64,000 nt of DNA from Zobellia roscoffensis (GTDB lineage Bacteria > Bacteroidota > Bacteroidia > Flavobacteriales > Flavobacteriaceae). The DNA is taken from contig NZ_JADDXT010000002.1 in assembly GCF_015330165.1 (NCBI RefSeq), positions 3,685,646 through 3,749,645 of the forward strand, read 5' to 3'. Both the position numbers and the translations under genes were made by a program. Shown here in pieces: positions 48,329 to 56,458 of the stretch; within the stretch, counting starts at the first letter, position 1, and every line of letters begins with the position of its first letter. Below the pieces are notes generated by a model that was given only the letters and a program-made list of their open reading frames with translations, made no database searches and was not told the origin of the DNA.

Positions 48329-48369
48329 AAAGATTACGGGGTTTAATAGGTAAAAGCCCCATAATCTTT
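48329..48369 (+). terminator. Intercistronic hairpin between susD and sulfatase
   Basis: AAAGATTACGGGG (48329-48341) pairs with CCCCATAATCTTT (48357-48369) with one G-U. A broken T-rich tract (AGTTTTAATTT) follows. Probably an attenuator or mRNA-stabilising end that lowers sulfatase expression relative to SusCD. Confidence 0.7.
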
Positions 48370-48390
48370 AGTTTTAATTTATAAAATACT

Positions 48391-49836
48391 ATGAGATATA
48401 AAATTGTGACCATACTTACTTTCTGCCTACTTTTTATAGGGTGCAAAGAAAAAAAGATAGTAACTGCAGAAGTAGAGAGTGTACAACTATCTCCTAAGAA
48501 AAATGTTGTTTTTATACTAGTAGATGATTTAGGTTGGAAAGATTTAGCGTGTTATGGAAGCTCCTTTTATGAAACACCAAATATTGATAGGTTAGCAGCA
48601 AGTAGCAATCTTTTTACAAATGCTTATAGCCCTAATCCTGTATGTTCTCCTACAAGAGCCGCAATTATGACCGGAAAATACCCCAGCAGAGTAGGTATTA
48701 CGGATTGGATTCCGGGATACGAGGCCAAGGACGCTATACTTAAAGGTCCAGAAGACTTGTTTGAAATGCCTTTAGAAGAAGTAACAATAGCAGAAGTTTT
48801 AAAGGAAGAGGATTATAAAACATTTTTTGCCGGTAAGTGGCATTTGGGTGATACTGGCTTTTTTCCAGAGAACCAAGGTTTTGATATTAATAAAGGAGGG
48901 CACCACAAAGGACAACCACCAGGGGGGTATTATTCACCGTACAAGAACCCAAAATTATCAGATGGCCCAGAGGGTGAATATTTAACGGATAGACTCACTA
49001 ATGAATCTATTGGGTTTTTAGAAGAGAATAAGGATAACCCATTTCTTTTATACTTGGCCTATTACACGGTACATACTCCCATTCAAGCTTCTAAGAAACA
49101 CATTGAAAAGTTTGAAGCGAAAAAGAAGGAATTAAAAATTGGTGATGCTCAATTAAAAAATGAGAGGGAAGCGTATACCGTTATAAATCAATACAATGCG
49201 GAATATGCTTCTATGGTTTACGCTTTAGATGAAAATGTAGGTAGGTTACTGGATAAGCTAGAAGTATTAAAATTGATGGATGATACTTTAATAATTTTTA
49301 CTTCGGATAATGGTGGGCTCACTACACGCATAGGCGATCGCAAGGGGCCAACAAGCGTGCGGCCGTTACGAGCTGGAAAAGGTTGGGCTTATGAAGGCGG
49401 AATTAAAATTCCTTTACTGATTAAAAAGCCCGGACAAACACAAGGAAGCAAGATTAATACGCCAGTGATTAGCATGGATATGTTTCCTACTATTTTAGAG
49501 GAGCTCAATTTACCGCTTCGGCCAGAACTCCATCAAGATGGGGTGAGTCTTAAACCAGTTATGGAAGGAGAAAATAGTAGTGCCCATGAAGCTTTGTTTT
49601 GGGATTATCCACATTATCATGGAAGTGGCTGGACGCCAGGTCAGGCAGTAAGGAAAGGAGATTGGAAACTGATTTATTTTTATGAAAACGATTCGTATGA
49701 ATTGTATAATCTTAAAAATGATATTTCTGAAGAGAATGATCTGGCGCAGGCCAATCAAGATAAATTGGAGGAGTTAAAACAGGAATTGAGCAGTTTCAAT
49801 AAAAGGCTCAATACCCAAAAGCCAACACGCAATTAG
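48391..49836 (+). CDS. S1 family sulfatase (lipoprotein)
   Basis: 481 residues. Lipobox FIGC (Cys about 18), then the sulfatase alkaline-phosphatase fold: NVVFILVDDLGWKDLACYGSSFYETPNIDRLA with metal-binding Asp pair, and CSPTR at 85-89 in PVCSPTRAAIMTGKYPSR, the C-x-P-x-R motif whose Cys85 is converted to formylglycine. Also GKWHLGD, TSDNGG and YDLKNDISE-like C-terminal region. Removes sulfate esters from a polysaccharide in the periplasm or at the surface. Last gene of the susC-susD unit, before a terminator at 49894. Substrate not assignable by eye. Confidence 0.95.
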   Translation: MRYKIVTILTFCLLFIGCKEKKIVTAEVESVQLSPKKNVVFILVDDLGWKDLACYGSSFYETPNIDRLAASSNLFTNAYSPNPVCSPTRAAIMTGKYPSRVGITDWIPGYEAKDAILKGPEDLFEMPLEEVTIAEVLKEEDYKTFFAGKWHLGDTGFFPENQGFDINKGGHHKGQPPGGYYSPYKNPKLSDGPEGEYLTDRLTNESIGFLEENKDNPFLLYLAYYTVHTPIQASKKHIEKFEAKKKELKIGDAQLKNEREAYTVINQYNAEYASMVYALDENVGRLLDKLEVLKLMDDTLIIFTSDNGGLTTRIGDRKGPTSVRPLRAGKGWAYEGGIKIPLLIKKPGQTQGSKINTPVISMDMFPTILEELNLPLRPELHQDGVSLKPVMEGENSSAHEALFWDYPHYHGSGWTPGQAVRKGDWKLIYFYENDSYELYNLKNDISEENDLAQANQDKLEELKQELSSFNKRLNTQKPTRN

Positions 49837-50206
49837 GAATTGGCTGATATAATAAATGAATGATTTAGTGAGTTGAGTTAGTTTAGTTTTTTCAAAAGGG
49901 CAACAAGAAATTGTTGTCCTTTTTTGTTTCACCATGTTCTTTCAAGATATAATGATAAGTTACCCTTAATTGAACAAGGCTTCTATGGAAATTACGGCAC
50001 GACCAAGACTTCAATCATAATATATTAGAATCATGTCAATTTTTAATATTCGTCAACCATTTAGAAGACTACATGATTATCCTTTGAAATATAGGATTTT
50101 AGATTTTATTGATATTAATTTGCACTATATATTGTTATTTAACATTTTTTTGTAAAATTTAGTAATTTTTGTGTAGTTTTATTTTTCGGAAACATCAATT
50201 CTTTAA
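49837..50206. other. Intergenic, 370 bp
   Basis: Contains the operon terminator at 49894 and then very AT-rich DNA leading to the truncated sigma gene. A 40-codon frame from 50033 (MSIFNIRQPFRRLHDY...) has no recognisable family and is probably chance. No RNA gene seen. Confidence 0.5.
49894..49926 (+). terminator. Rho-independent terminator, GAAA loop
   Basis: AAAAGGGCAACAA (49894-49906), tetraloop GAAA, TTGTTGTCCTTTT (49911-49923) with one G-U, followed by more Ts. Ends the sigma-controlled PUL operon. Confidence 0.9.
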
Positions 50207-50455
50207 ATGCCCACCAAAATCAATAAAGTAAATAATTTACTTTTCATAGAGTTTACGAAAAGCAATAAACAAGCTTTTCGTAAACTCTATGACCTCTATT
50301 GGGAAACCATGTTCATTAATGCAATATCTATTGTAGAAAATGAAAATGTTGCTAAAGATATAGTTCAGGAAATTTGGATAAAACTATGGCAAAGAAGGGA
50401 AACTCTAGAGGTTAAAAATTTTGTTTCCAATTCCACTTTCGGAAGTAGACTCTAA
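50207..50455 (+). pseudogene. Truncated ECF sigma factor (region 2 only)
   Basis: 82 codons: INKVNNLLFIEFTKSNKQAFRKLYDLYWETMFINAISIVENENVAKDIVQEIWIKLWQRRETLEVKN, the complete sigma region 2 of a FecI-type factor, then a short unrelated end and a stop. Region 4 (the -35 recognition helix) is missing, and nothing resembling it follows before the terminator at 50504. So it is a remnant, or at most a region-2-only protein. A perfect 19-bp inverted repeat sits inside its 5' part. No FecR gene is next to it; the sigma-less fecR at 58247 may be its former partner. Confidence 0.75.
50245..50291. repeat. Perfect 19-bp inverted repeat inside the truncated sigma gene
   Basis: CATAGAGTTTACGAAAAGC (50245-50263) and GCTTTTCGTAAACTCTATG (50273-50291), exact complements, 9-nt loop. 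It starts 38 bp after the ATG and lies wholly in coding sequence (IEFTKSNKQAFRKLYD). In RNA it would form a very stable hairpin early in the message. Confidence 0.85.
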
Positions 50456-50503
50456 CCCTTTAGTAAACAATTAGAATAACTGTAATTCAACAGGTTTGAC
50501 AAT

Positions 50504-50545
50504 AAAAAGCTGTCATTTTTTAAATCAAAAAGTGACAGCTTTTTT
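50504..50545 (+). terminator. Rho-independent terminator
   Basis: AAAAAGCTGTCA (50504-50515) pairs with TGACAGCTTTTT (50533-50544), T-run continues. The loop is itself partly pairable (TTTTTT with AAAA). Terminates the truncated sigma transcript 40 bp before the next sulfatase gene. Confidence 0.85.
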
Positions 50546-50584
50546 ATAAATTACAATCCATAAATTTAATCAAAATCGAGACCA

Positions 50585-52225
50585 TTGAAACAGAACACTA
50601 TTAAAAACCTATTTACTTATTTTCTATTTGCTTCCGTAGCATTTTCTTATGCTCAAACAGAATCAAAAATAACAAAACCAAACATCCTTTACATCATGTC
50701 GGATGATCATACTTCACAAGCTATAGGTGCATATGGCAGTAGGTTGGCACGTTTAAACCCAACCCCTACGATTGATCGTTTGGCCAAGGAAGGTATCATG
50801 TTGGAAAACGCATTTGTTACTAATTCCATTTGTACCCCATCACGGGCTAGCATCATGACCGGTCAATTTGGTCAAGTTAATGGAGTAGTGGACTTGAGTG
50901 GTAGACTAGCTCCTGAAAATCAGTATTTACCAATAGAAATCAAGAAGCAAGGATATGAAACTGCAATGATTGGAAAATGGCATTTAAAACATGCCCCGGA
51001 GGCATTTGATTATTATAATGTGCTTCCCGGTCAAGGAGATTATCATAACCCCACGCTTTATAGTAACGAAGGTGGAGAAAAGAAAGAAATTCGTTTTGAA
51101 GAAGACTTGGTTCGCGAAGTGAATGCTACAACGTATGACGGACATTCATCAGATGTTATTACAGATATTTCTCTTGAATGGCTTAAAAACAAACGAGATA
51201 AGTCAAAGCCATTTTTATTGATGCACCAATTTAAGGCGCCTCATGATTTTTTTGAATATGCTCCTCGGTATAAAGACTATTTAGAGGATGTAGAAATTCC
51301 TGAACCAGCTAATATGTGGTATAATGGGAACAACGGTTCTATTGCAACAAGAGGAGAAAATAATGAGTTGATGGATACGATAGGGTCATCTATTGGTCAT
51401 AGAAATGTAATCCGAAACATGGGAATGCATATGGGGATAGACCCTAATATTCCTGATCCTGAGTATAAAAAAATGGCGTACCAGGAGTATCTTAAGCGGT
51501 ATTTGCGATGTGTAAAAGGGGTAGATGATAATGTGAAACGTATTTTCGACTACCTAGAAGCTGAAGGGATTATGGATAATACTATTATTATATATACAGG
51601 CGACCAAGGCTTTATGCTCGGGGAGCATGATTATATAGATAAAAGATGGATGTATGAGGAGTCACAACGCATGCCATTTTTAGTACGCTATCCAAAAACA
51701 ATTAAAGCCGGTTCTCGTACAGATGCTATGGTAAATAATACTGATTTTGCTCCTACTATGATTGATATGGTAGGAGGTAAGATACCAGATTACATGCAAG
51801 GGTCAAGTTTTAAATCCATTTTAGAAACCCAAAAGGAACCTGAAGGTTGGAAACAAGATACCTATTACCGGTATTGGATGCATATGGCACATAAACATAA
51901 TAATCCAGCTCATTTTGGTATTAGAACCAAAGAGTATAAACTAATTTTTTACTATGGCCGGGATTATAATACGGAACGAAATACAAGTGAGCAAAAGTGG
52001 GCACATAACCCAGAATCTATGTCGGACTTTATAACACCTGTTGCATGGGAGTTTTATGACCTTAAAAACGACCCGGAAGAAATGGATAATCGATATGGAG
52101 ATGAAAAATACGCCACTGTTATTTCAGATTTAAAAACTAGATTGGAGGAATTAAGAAGTGAGGTAAAAGAAGACGACTCTAAATATCCACAGATAAAGAA
52201 GGTAGTTAACGAATATTGGGATTAA
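50585..52225 (+). CDS. S1 family sulfatase (secreted)
   Basis: 546 residues, TTG start at 50585 giving a normal signal peptide (about 1-24, ending SYAQ). Catalytic features: NILYIMSDDHTSQAIGAYG metal site, CTPSR motif with formylglycine Cys83 (NSICTPSRASIMTGQFGQ), MIGKWHLK, TGDQGFMLGEHDYIDKRWMYEES, and a C-terminal DUF4976-like end with WEFYDLKNDPEEMDNRYGD. The DDH and GKWHLK forms resemble amino-sugar or glycosaminoglycan-type sulfatases, but the substrate is not safe to name. It is distinct from the sulfatase at 48391 in length and motifs. Monocistronic after a terminator. Confidence 0.94.
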   Translation: MKQNTIKNLFTYFLFASVAFSYAQTESKITKPNILYIMSDDHTSQAIGAYGSRLARLNPTPTIDRLAKEGIMLENAFVTNSICTPSRASIMTGQFGQVNGVVDLSGRLAPENQYLPIEIKKQGYETAMIGKWHLKHAPEAFDYYNVLPGQGDYHNPTLYSNEGGEKKEIRFEEDLVREVNATTYDGHSSDVITDISLEWLKNKRDKSKPFLLMHQFKAPHDFFEYAPRYKDYLEDVEIPEPANMWYNGNNGSIATRGENNELMDTIGSSIGHRNVIRNMGMHMGIDPNIPDPEYKKMAYQEYLKRYLRCVKGVDDNVKRIFDYLEAEGIMDNTIIIYTGDQGFMLGEHDYIDKRWMYEESQRMPFLVRYPKTIKAGSRTDAMVNNTDFAPTMIDMVGGKIPDYMQGSSFKSILETQKEPEGWKQDTYYRYWMHMAHKHNNPAHFGIRTKEYKLIFYYGRDYNTERNTSEQKWAHNPESMSDFITPVAWEFYDLKNDPEEMDNRYGDEKYATVISDLKTRLEELRSEVKEDDSKYPQIKKVVNEYWD

Positions 52226-52238
52226 TATGTAGGTAATA

Positions 52239-52286
52239 ATTGGTCTCTTCCCTTTAAACTGAATAAGTTTAAGAGAGGAGGTCAAT
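52239..52286 (+). terminator. Imperfect hairpin after the sulfatase gene
   Basis: TTAAACT (52254-52260) pairs with AGTTTAA (52266-52272); outer bases ATTGG...GTCAAT extend it imperfectly. No T-run follows, so a 3' stabilising stem is as likely as a terminator. Confidence 0.4.
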
Positions 52287-52467
52287 AGTAATATAGAAGT
52301 TCAAACCCACTTGCAAACGGTGTTCATGTACCAAGAACACGACTTCTACACCTTATTTTGAATATTGGCATGGAGCCAATATAGTATTAGAATGCAAGGC
52401 GTTATGTACAGAATTGAATTGACGGAAAAAACAGGACGTTACGAAAAAACCTAGATCCTGGCTTACA

Positions 52468-53235
52468 TCAAAATTCAATTTCTAAGCGAATAGGGCAGTG
52501 GTCAGATCCGTAATAATCGGTAAGAATTGCTGCAGCCTTTATTTTGTCTCTTAAAGCAGTACTCAACAAGAAATAATCAATCCTCCAACCCGTATTTCGT
52601 TCTCTAGATTTAAAACGATAACTCCAAAAGCTATATGCTATTTCGTCTGGATGCAGATGTCTAAACGAGTCTACAAAACCAGCATTAATAATATGCGTCA
52701 TTCCATCTATTTCAATTTGAGTATACCCTGCGGTTTTGTCGTAATTAGATTTATCGTTTTTAAGATCGATAGCTTGGTGGGCAACATTAAAATCACCACA
52801 CATAATAACAGGTTTATTTTTTTCTAAGTTTTTTACATAGCCTAAAAAATCCTCATCCCATGTTTTTCTGTAATCCAGGCGCTTTAATCCCTGTCCAGAA
52901 TTAGGGGTATATACATTTACTAAATAGAAATTTTCAAATTCTGCACAGAGCACTCTTCCTTCATTATCATGTTCTTCAATACCCATATCTTTAGTAATGG
53001 AGATTGGCGCTGTTTTAGAAAGTATGGCAGTACCGGAATATCCTTTTTTCTCTGCGGAATTATAGTATATATGGTACTTCTCGGTTAAAGTGGTTAAGGT
53101 TTTTTCAACTTCATTATCCTGAGCTTTTGTTTCTTGTAGACAAAAAATGTCCGGATTTAAAGTCTCAATATTTTCAAAAAAATCCTTTTTAGTAATAGCT
53201 CTAATACCATTCACATTCCAAGAAATAATATCCAT
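52468..53235 (-). CDS. xth: Exodeoxyribonuclease III
   Basis: 255 residues, exonuclease/endonuclease/phosphatase fold. Class II AP endonuclease of base-excision repair. Motifs: MDIISWNVNGIRA at the start, CLQETKAQ (metal Glu), GYSGTAIL, VNVYTPNSGQGLKRLDYR, GDFNVAHQAIDL, WRIDYFLLS, and SDHCPI at the C terminus with catalytic His. Ordinary housekeeping gene sitting inside the PUL region; it marks that the PUL genes were assembled around core DNA. Confidence 0.95.
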   Translation of the reverse strand: MDIISWNVNGIRAITKKDFFENIETLNPDIFCLQETKAQDNEVEKTLTTLTEKYHIYYNSAEKKGYSGTAILSKTAPISITKDMGIEEHDNEGRVLCAEFENFYLVNVYTPNSGQGLKRLDYRKTWDEDFLGYVKNLEKNKPVIMCGDFNVAHQAIDLKNDKSNYDKTAGYTQIEIDGMTHIINAGFVDSFRHLHPDEIAYSFWSYRFKSRERNTGWRIDYFLLSTALRDKIKAAAILTDYYGSDHCPIRLEIEF

Positions 53236-53449
53236 TTCCTATTTTTTTTAGTAATTAATCTCTCAATTTATCTTTAACAATGTAATAATTATCTATGATA
53301 GTTTGTCTACGAAAAATCATTAAAAAGCGAACGCCAATAATAAAATAGGGTAAGAATACCTAAATAATGATATACCTACCTATAGAATATATTAAGTAAA
53401 TGAAAGCCTGTAGCTAAAGAGGAAAACGTCTTGCAATGTGTCAATATAA

Positions 53450-54211
53450 TTATTGCTTTATCTCGCCTTTTGCAGCCCAATAGATACCACCGAACAAATG
53501 GTCTATATAAATTTGATTTTGAAAAGCTTCTGGTTTATGGCCAAGGGTTGTATAGAATGAACGTCCTCCTTCGTATAATTGATACCAAGCTATAGGGTGA
53601 TTTTCGCCCATACCTTTAAGCGGTATTTCATCATATCCTTTCGTATAATCATAGGTGTTCTCGTCTACAGAAAGGATGACTTTAATATTTTCTGATTTTA
53701 GGAGATCAAAATTATACCATTCTTCACTCCACAACCATTTTTCCGGTAGGTGTAGGTTGGATGGAAAATTTACATCATGATTAGATAGTACAGCGGCTTG
53801 AAACTGGGGATGGTCTTTAAAAACTCCGCCTACAAGATTATCGAACCAAGGGTTTCTAATGTCACTATCGGATGTGGAATGGACTCCCACAAAACCTTTT
53901 CCATTATGAATGTGTGTTTTTAGGACTTCGAGCTGTTCATCGGTTAAATTGTCGGCATTAGCATTTAAAAAAACAACCACATCGTAAGATGGTAATTTTT
54001 CGGCAAGGCCTTCGGGAGTTTGCGTCCAATCAAATTGAAACTGGTGTTCAGCAGCCATTTTATGGAAAGCGTCTACCGCCTTAGGAATACACTCATAATG
54101 CCAAGTGTCTTGTACGGTGAATAACAACACCTTGAATTGGTCTTGGGCAAAAGCCATATGGTTGAACGTTATGATGATAAAACATGATAATTGTAAAATT
54201 TTGGTTTTCAT
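53450..54211 (-). CDS. ThuA-like domain protein, secreted
   Basis: 253 residues with signal peptide (about 1-22, ending AFAQ). ThuA domain of the class I glutamine-amidotransferase-like fold: KVLLFTVQDTWHYECIPKAVDAFHKMA, YDVVVFLNANADNLTDEQLEVLKTHIHNGKGFVGVHSTSDSD, HPIAWYQLYEGGRSFYTTLGHKPEAF. ThuA proteins occur in sugar utilisation loci; a role in keto-disaccharide or glycoside metabolism is suspected. 25 bp after the TIM-barrel gene, same strand, so the two probably act together. Confidence 0.88.
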   Translation of the reverse strand: MKTKILQLSCFIIITFNHMAFAQDQFKVLLFTVQDTWHYECIPKAVDAFHKMAAEHQFQFDWTQTPEGLAEKLPSYDVVVFLNANADNLTDEQLEVLKTHIHNGKGFVGVHSTSDSDIRNPWFDNLVGGVFKDHPQFQAAVLSNHDVNFPSNLHLPEKWLWSEEWYNFDLLKSENIKVILSVDENTYDYTKGYDEIPLKGMGENHPIAWYQLYEGGRSFYTTLGHKPEAFQNQIYIDHLFGGIYWAAKGEIKQ

Positions 54212-54236
54212 AAGTTTAAGTGTTGAGAGTGAACAA

Positions 54237-55541
54237 CTATAAAATTTTAAAGTATAGATAGTTCCATGCAGAATTAATGCTGTACCATACAGGATAATTA
54301 TAGGCTTCTACTTCGGCCACAATATATTTGAGGCCTGCGGTTTCTGCGTATGTAAAGTATAGCTCAAAATCTATTTTGCCGCTCTGGCCAAGTTCTTCGT
54401 AATCTTTTACATGCCAGCTCATAAATCTATTTTCGTATTTTTTGAAGTAGTCAATTGGGTCAACTTTGGAAAAATGCATCCAGTACAAGTCGGCTTGAAA
54501 ACTAACATATTCCGGATCGGTGTTTTCTAAGAAGTAGTCATAAACCACCTGGTTCTCTATGGTCTTAAATTCATCGGAGTGATTGTGGTATGCAAACCTG
54601 ATACCTCTTTCTTTACAAAGTTTTCCTATAGCATTATAATACTCAGCATACCTTTTCAGTTCGGCAAGGGTAGTAATTTCTTTAATTTGATTGTTGGATA
54701 TGGTAAGGTATTCAACACCTGCTTGTTTGTGGTCTTCTATACAATCTCTCCACCATTGCATCGCTTTTTTCCAAGCTTGTTTATCATCGGAAGGGAGGTC
54801 GTAAAAAGTCATGGAACCCGTAAATTTCAAGTTGTTGTTTTCTACCATTTTTTTAAAATCTATTGGGGATAGTCCATAAAAAGAGCGGTCTTTGTAAACA
54901 AAGGTTTCAATATAACTATAACCCATTCTATCAAGGAACTTCAAGGTCTCTTTAGGGTTTTTCTGCATTTGTTCATGAACCGAAACCAGTTGAATACCAA
55001 TATTTTTATCTTTTGGGTTTTTCTTGATATAGCGGGTTTGCCAAAGGATTTTGTTCTGTGGGTTTGTTCCTATTAAATGAACATCGGTTTGATTCTTAAA
55101 ATCAAAAGTAACCGTCATGGTTTCTTTGCCGGTAAAGTCTCGGTCTTTCATTATCCAGTTTGTGTCGCTTGTAAATCCTCCTTTACCCAAGAACATATCG
55201 CCTTCAGCACTTTTTCCCAATGCAAAAAATGAATCGGTCTTTGCGTCGTGTCCAATAAGCTCTGTTAAGGTATGGTTGTAGATTTCCCCGTCCCGTTGTA
55301 ACAGATCTACGGACATTGCGGTATGATCTATTTTAGGATAGTTGTTCATTTTAATTAGAGGCACGTTGGCCACACTATCCGTTTTATAATCAATTGAACT
55401 AACCCAGAACCCTACATACTGCTGCAACCTATCCGATTGTTTTGGAATGGACATTTGTGAGAAAGTAGAATTTGTTCCTATTAAAAGAAACAGTAGTATG
55501 GTTTTATTGGTAAACCGTTGCAAACTAAAATTGTAAGTCAT
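54237..55541 (-). CDS. Secreted sugar-phosphate isomerase/epimerase-like TIM barrel with N-terminal lipocalin-like domain
   Basis: 434 residues. Signal peptide (about 1-28). Residues 35-175 form a small beta-rich domain (LQQYVGFWVSSIDYKTDSV, MTVTFDFKNQTDVHLIGT) like DUF1579/heme-binding lipocalin-type folds. About 190-434 is an AP endonuclease 2/xylose isomerase-like TIM barrel (MGYSYIETFVYK, EYLTISNNQIKE, RFAYHNHSDEF, VSFQADLYWMHFS, FMSWHVKDYEELGQSGKIDF, AEVEAYN) with the His, Asp and Glu positions used for divalent metal. Operon with thuA. ThuA and such barrels are repeatedly paired in sugar loci; 3-keto-glycoside chemistry is a reasonable but unproven idea. Confidence 0.82.
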   Translation of the reverse strand: MTYNFSLQRFTNKTILLFLLIGTNSTFSQMSIPKQSDRLQQYVGFWVSSIDYKTDSVANVPLIKMNNYPKIDHTAMSVDLLQRDGEIYNHTLTELIGHDAKTDSFFALGKSAEGDMFLGKGGFTSDTNWIMKDRDFTGKETMTVTFDFKNQTDVHLIGTNPQNKILWQTRYIKKNPKDKNIGIQLVSVHEQMQKNPKETLKFLDRMGYSYIETFVYKDRSFYGLSPIDFKKMVENNNLKFTGSMTFYDLPSDDKQAWKKAMQWWRDCIEDHKQAGVEYLTISNNQIKEITTLAELKRYAEYYNAIGKLCKERGIRFAYHNHSDEFKTIENQVVYDYFLENTDPEYVSFQADLYWMHFSKVDPIDYFKKYENRFMSWHVKDYEELGQSGKIDFELYFTYAETAGLKYIVAEVEAYNYPVWYSINSAWNYLYFKIL

Positions 55542-55962
55542 CTTTAAAATCTTATGGTAGTAAATTTAAACGAGTTGCTTTTGTATGACTATAAACCTTG
55601 AAGCTATGATTGCCACTAGTGTTGCAAATGGAGAATTATGTTTAACTGAAGCTAATTTATAAGGTATTAAAATCTGTGGAGTCTATGGACTTATCGCCAT
55701 GCCAATAGGGGTATAAGTTTCCGTGTACTCCAAAATACTAACGAACAAGAGGGAATGCCACATTGGTGCTATAAATTGCGCAATTTATTATAGAATTCGG
55801 TTAGGATAACCTTTACTTTCGAATTGAGCGTAGCATATGTAATCATCTACTATGCCCTTTTGTATAGCTTAGGGAAAAATACCAAAATTGGTAAAAGAAT
55901 GAATTTAAGAAATCGTAAAATAGAAGAACTTTTAAGAACAAACATTTAAACAAACACAACTT
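55542..55962. other. Intergenic, 421 bp, with an 18-bp palindrome
   Basis: Divergent promoter region between the TIM-barrel gene and the small secreted gene. A perfect self-complementary sequence ATAAATTGCGCAATTTAT lies at 55771-55788 and could be an operator. A 16-codon frame at 55899 (MNLRNRKIEELLRTNI) sits just before the next gene; probably chance. No RNA gene recognised. Confidence 0.5.
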
Positions 55963-56373
55963 ATGAAAAACATACTTTTTGCCGCGTTAGCTATGATATG
56001 CATTACAAACTTTACCTATGCCCAATCTCCTGTAAAGAAAGATGGAGATAAAGAAAACACAGAGAAGATGCTTTTAACCATTTTCTTGAAACACGATCAA
56101 TCCATGAATTTATGTGAGATAGAGGAGGTTAGGACCAAACAAGGGTTTTATGAAAATTTCCCTCCAGAAGGAGTTTCGGTCGTTAATTGGTTTGTGGTAA
56201 TGGGTATAGGCCAAATGGTGGTATTGGAATTACCGGCTTCTAAACTTAGAGACGTGAATTTAGCTATAGAAAAAACGGCATGGAAAGCATTTAGTTCTGA
56301 AATGTATCCTACTTATGATTTGTACCCGCTTATGGAAAAAAAGTTGGATAATAAGTCTAAAGTAAGTTATTAA
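55963..56373 (+). CDS. Small secreted protein, function unknown
   Basis: 136 residues with signal peptide (about 1-20, ending TYAQ). The mature region is helical and mixed, with TEKMLLTIFLKHDQSMNLCEIEEVRTKQGFYENFPPEGVSVVNWFVVMGIGQMVVLELPASKLRDVNLAIEKTAWKAF. That pattern (short strand, loop, strand, helix) resembles small ferredoxin-like periplasmic proteins, but I do not recognise a family. A dyad TAACTCATCCA/TGGATGAGTTA (56383-56436) follows. Confidence 0.7.
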   Translation: MKNILFAALAMICITNFTYAQSPVKKDGDKENTEKMLLTIFLKHDQSMNLCEIEEVRTKQGFYENFPPEGVSVVNWFVVMGIGQMVVLELPASKLRDVNLAIEKTAWKAFSSEMYPTYDLYPLMEKKLDNKSKVSY

Positions 56374-56382
56374 GTAGTATTC

Positions 56383-56436
56383 TAACTCATCCAGATTTCT
56401 TTAGCTAAAGTAGTTTAAAGCGATTTGGATGAGTTA
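56383..56436. repeat. 11-bp inverted repeat between convergent genes
   Basis: TAACTCATCCA (56383-56393) and TGGATGAGTTA (56426-56436) with a 32-nt loop. It sits between two convergent 3' ends and may act as a weak two-way terminator, though no T-run follows on the plus strand. Confidence 0.5.
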
Positions 56437-56458
56437 GTCAAACTAGATTCTTCAAAAA

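Noticed and set aside
50033..50155. 40-codon frame before the truncated sigma gene
   Set aside because: No homology I can name, very AT-rich, no start signal.
41457..52225. Assigning a named glycan (ulvan, carrageenan, fucoidan) to the PUL
   Set aside because: No glycoside hydrolase or lyase is present and sulfatase subfamilies cannot be fixed by eye.
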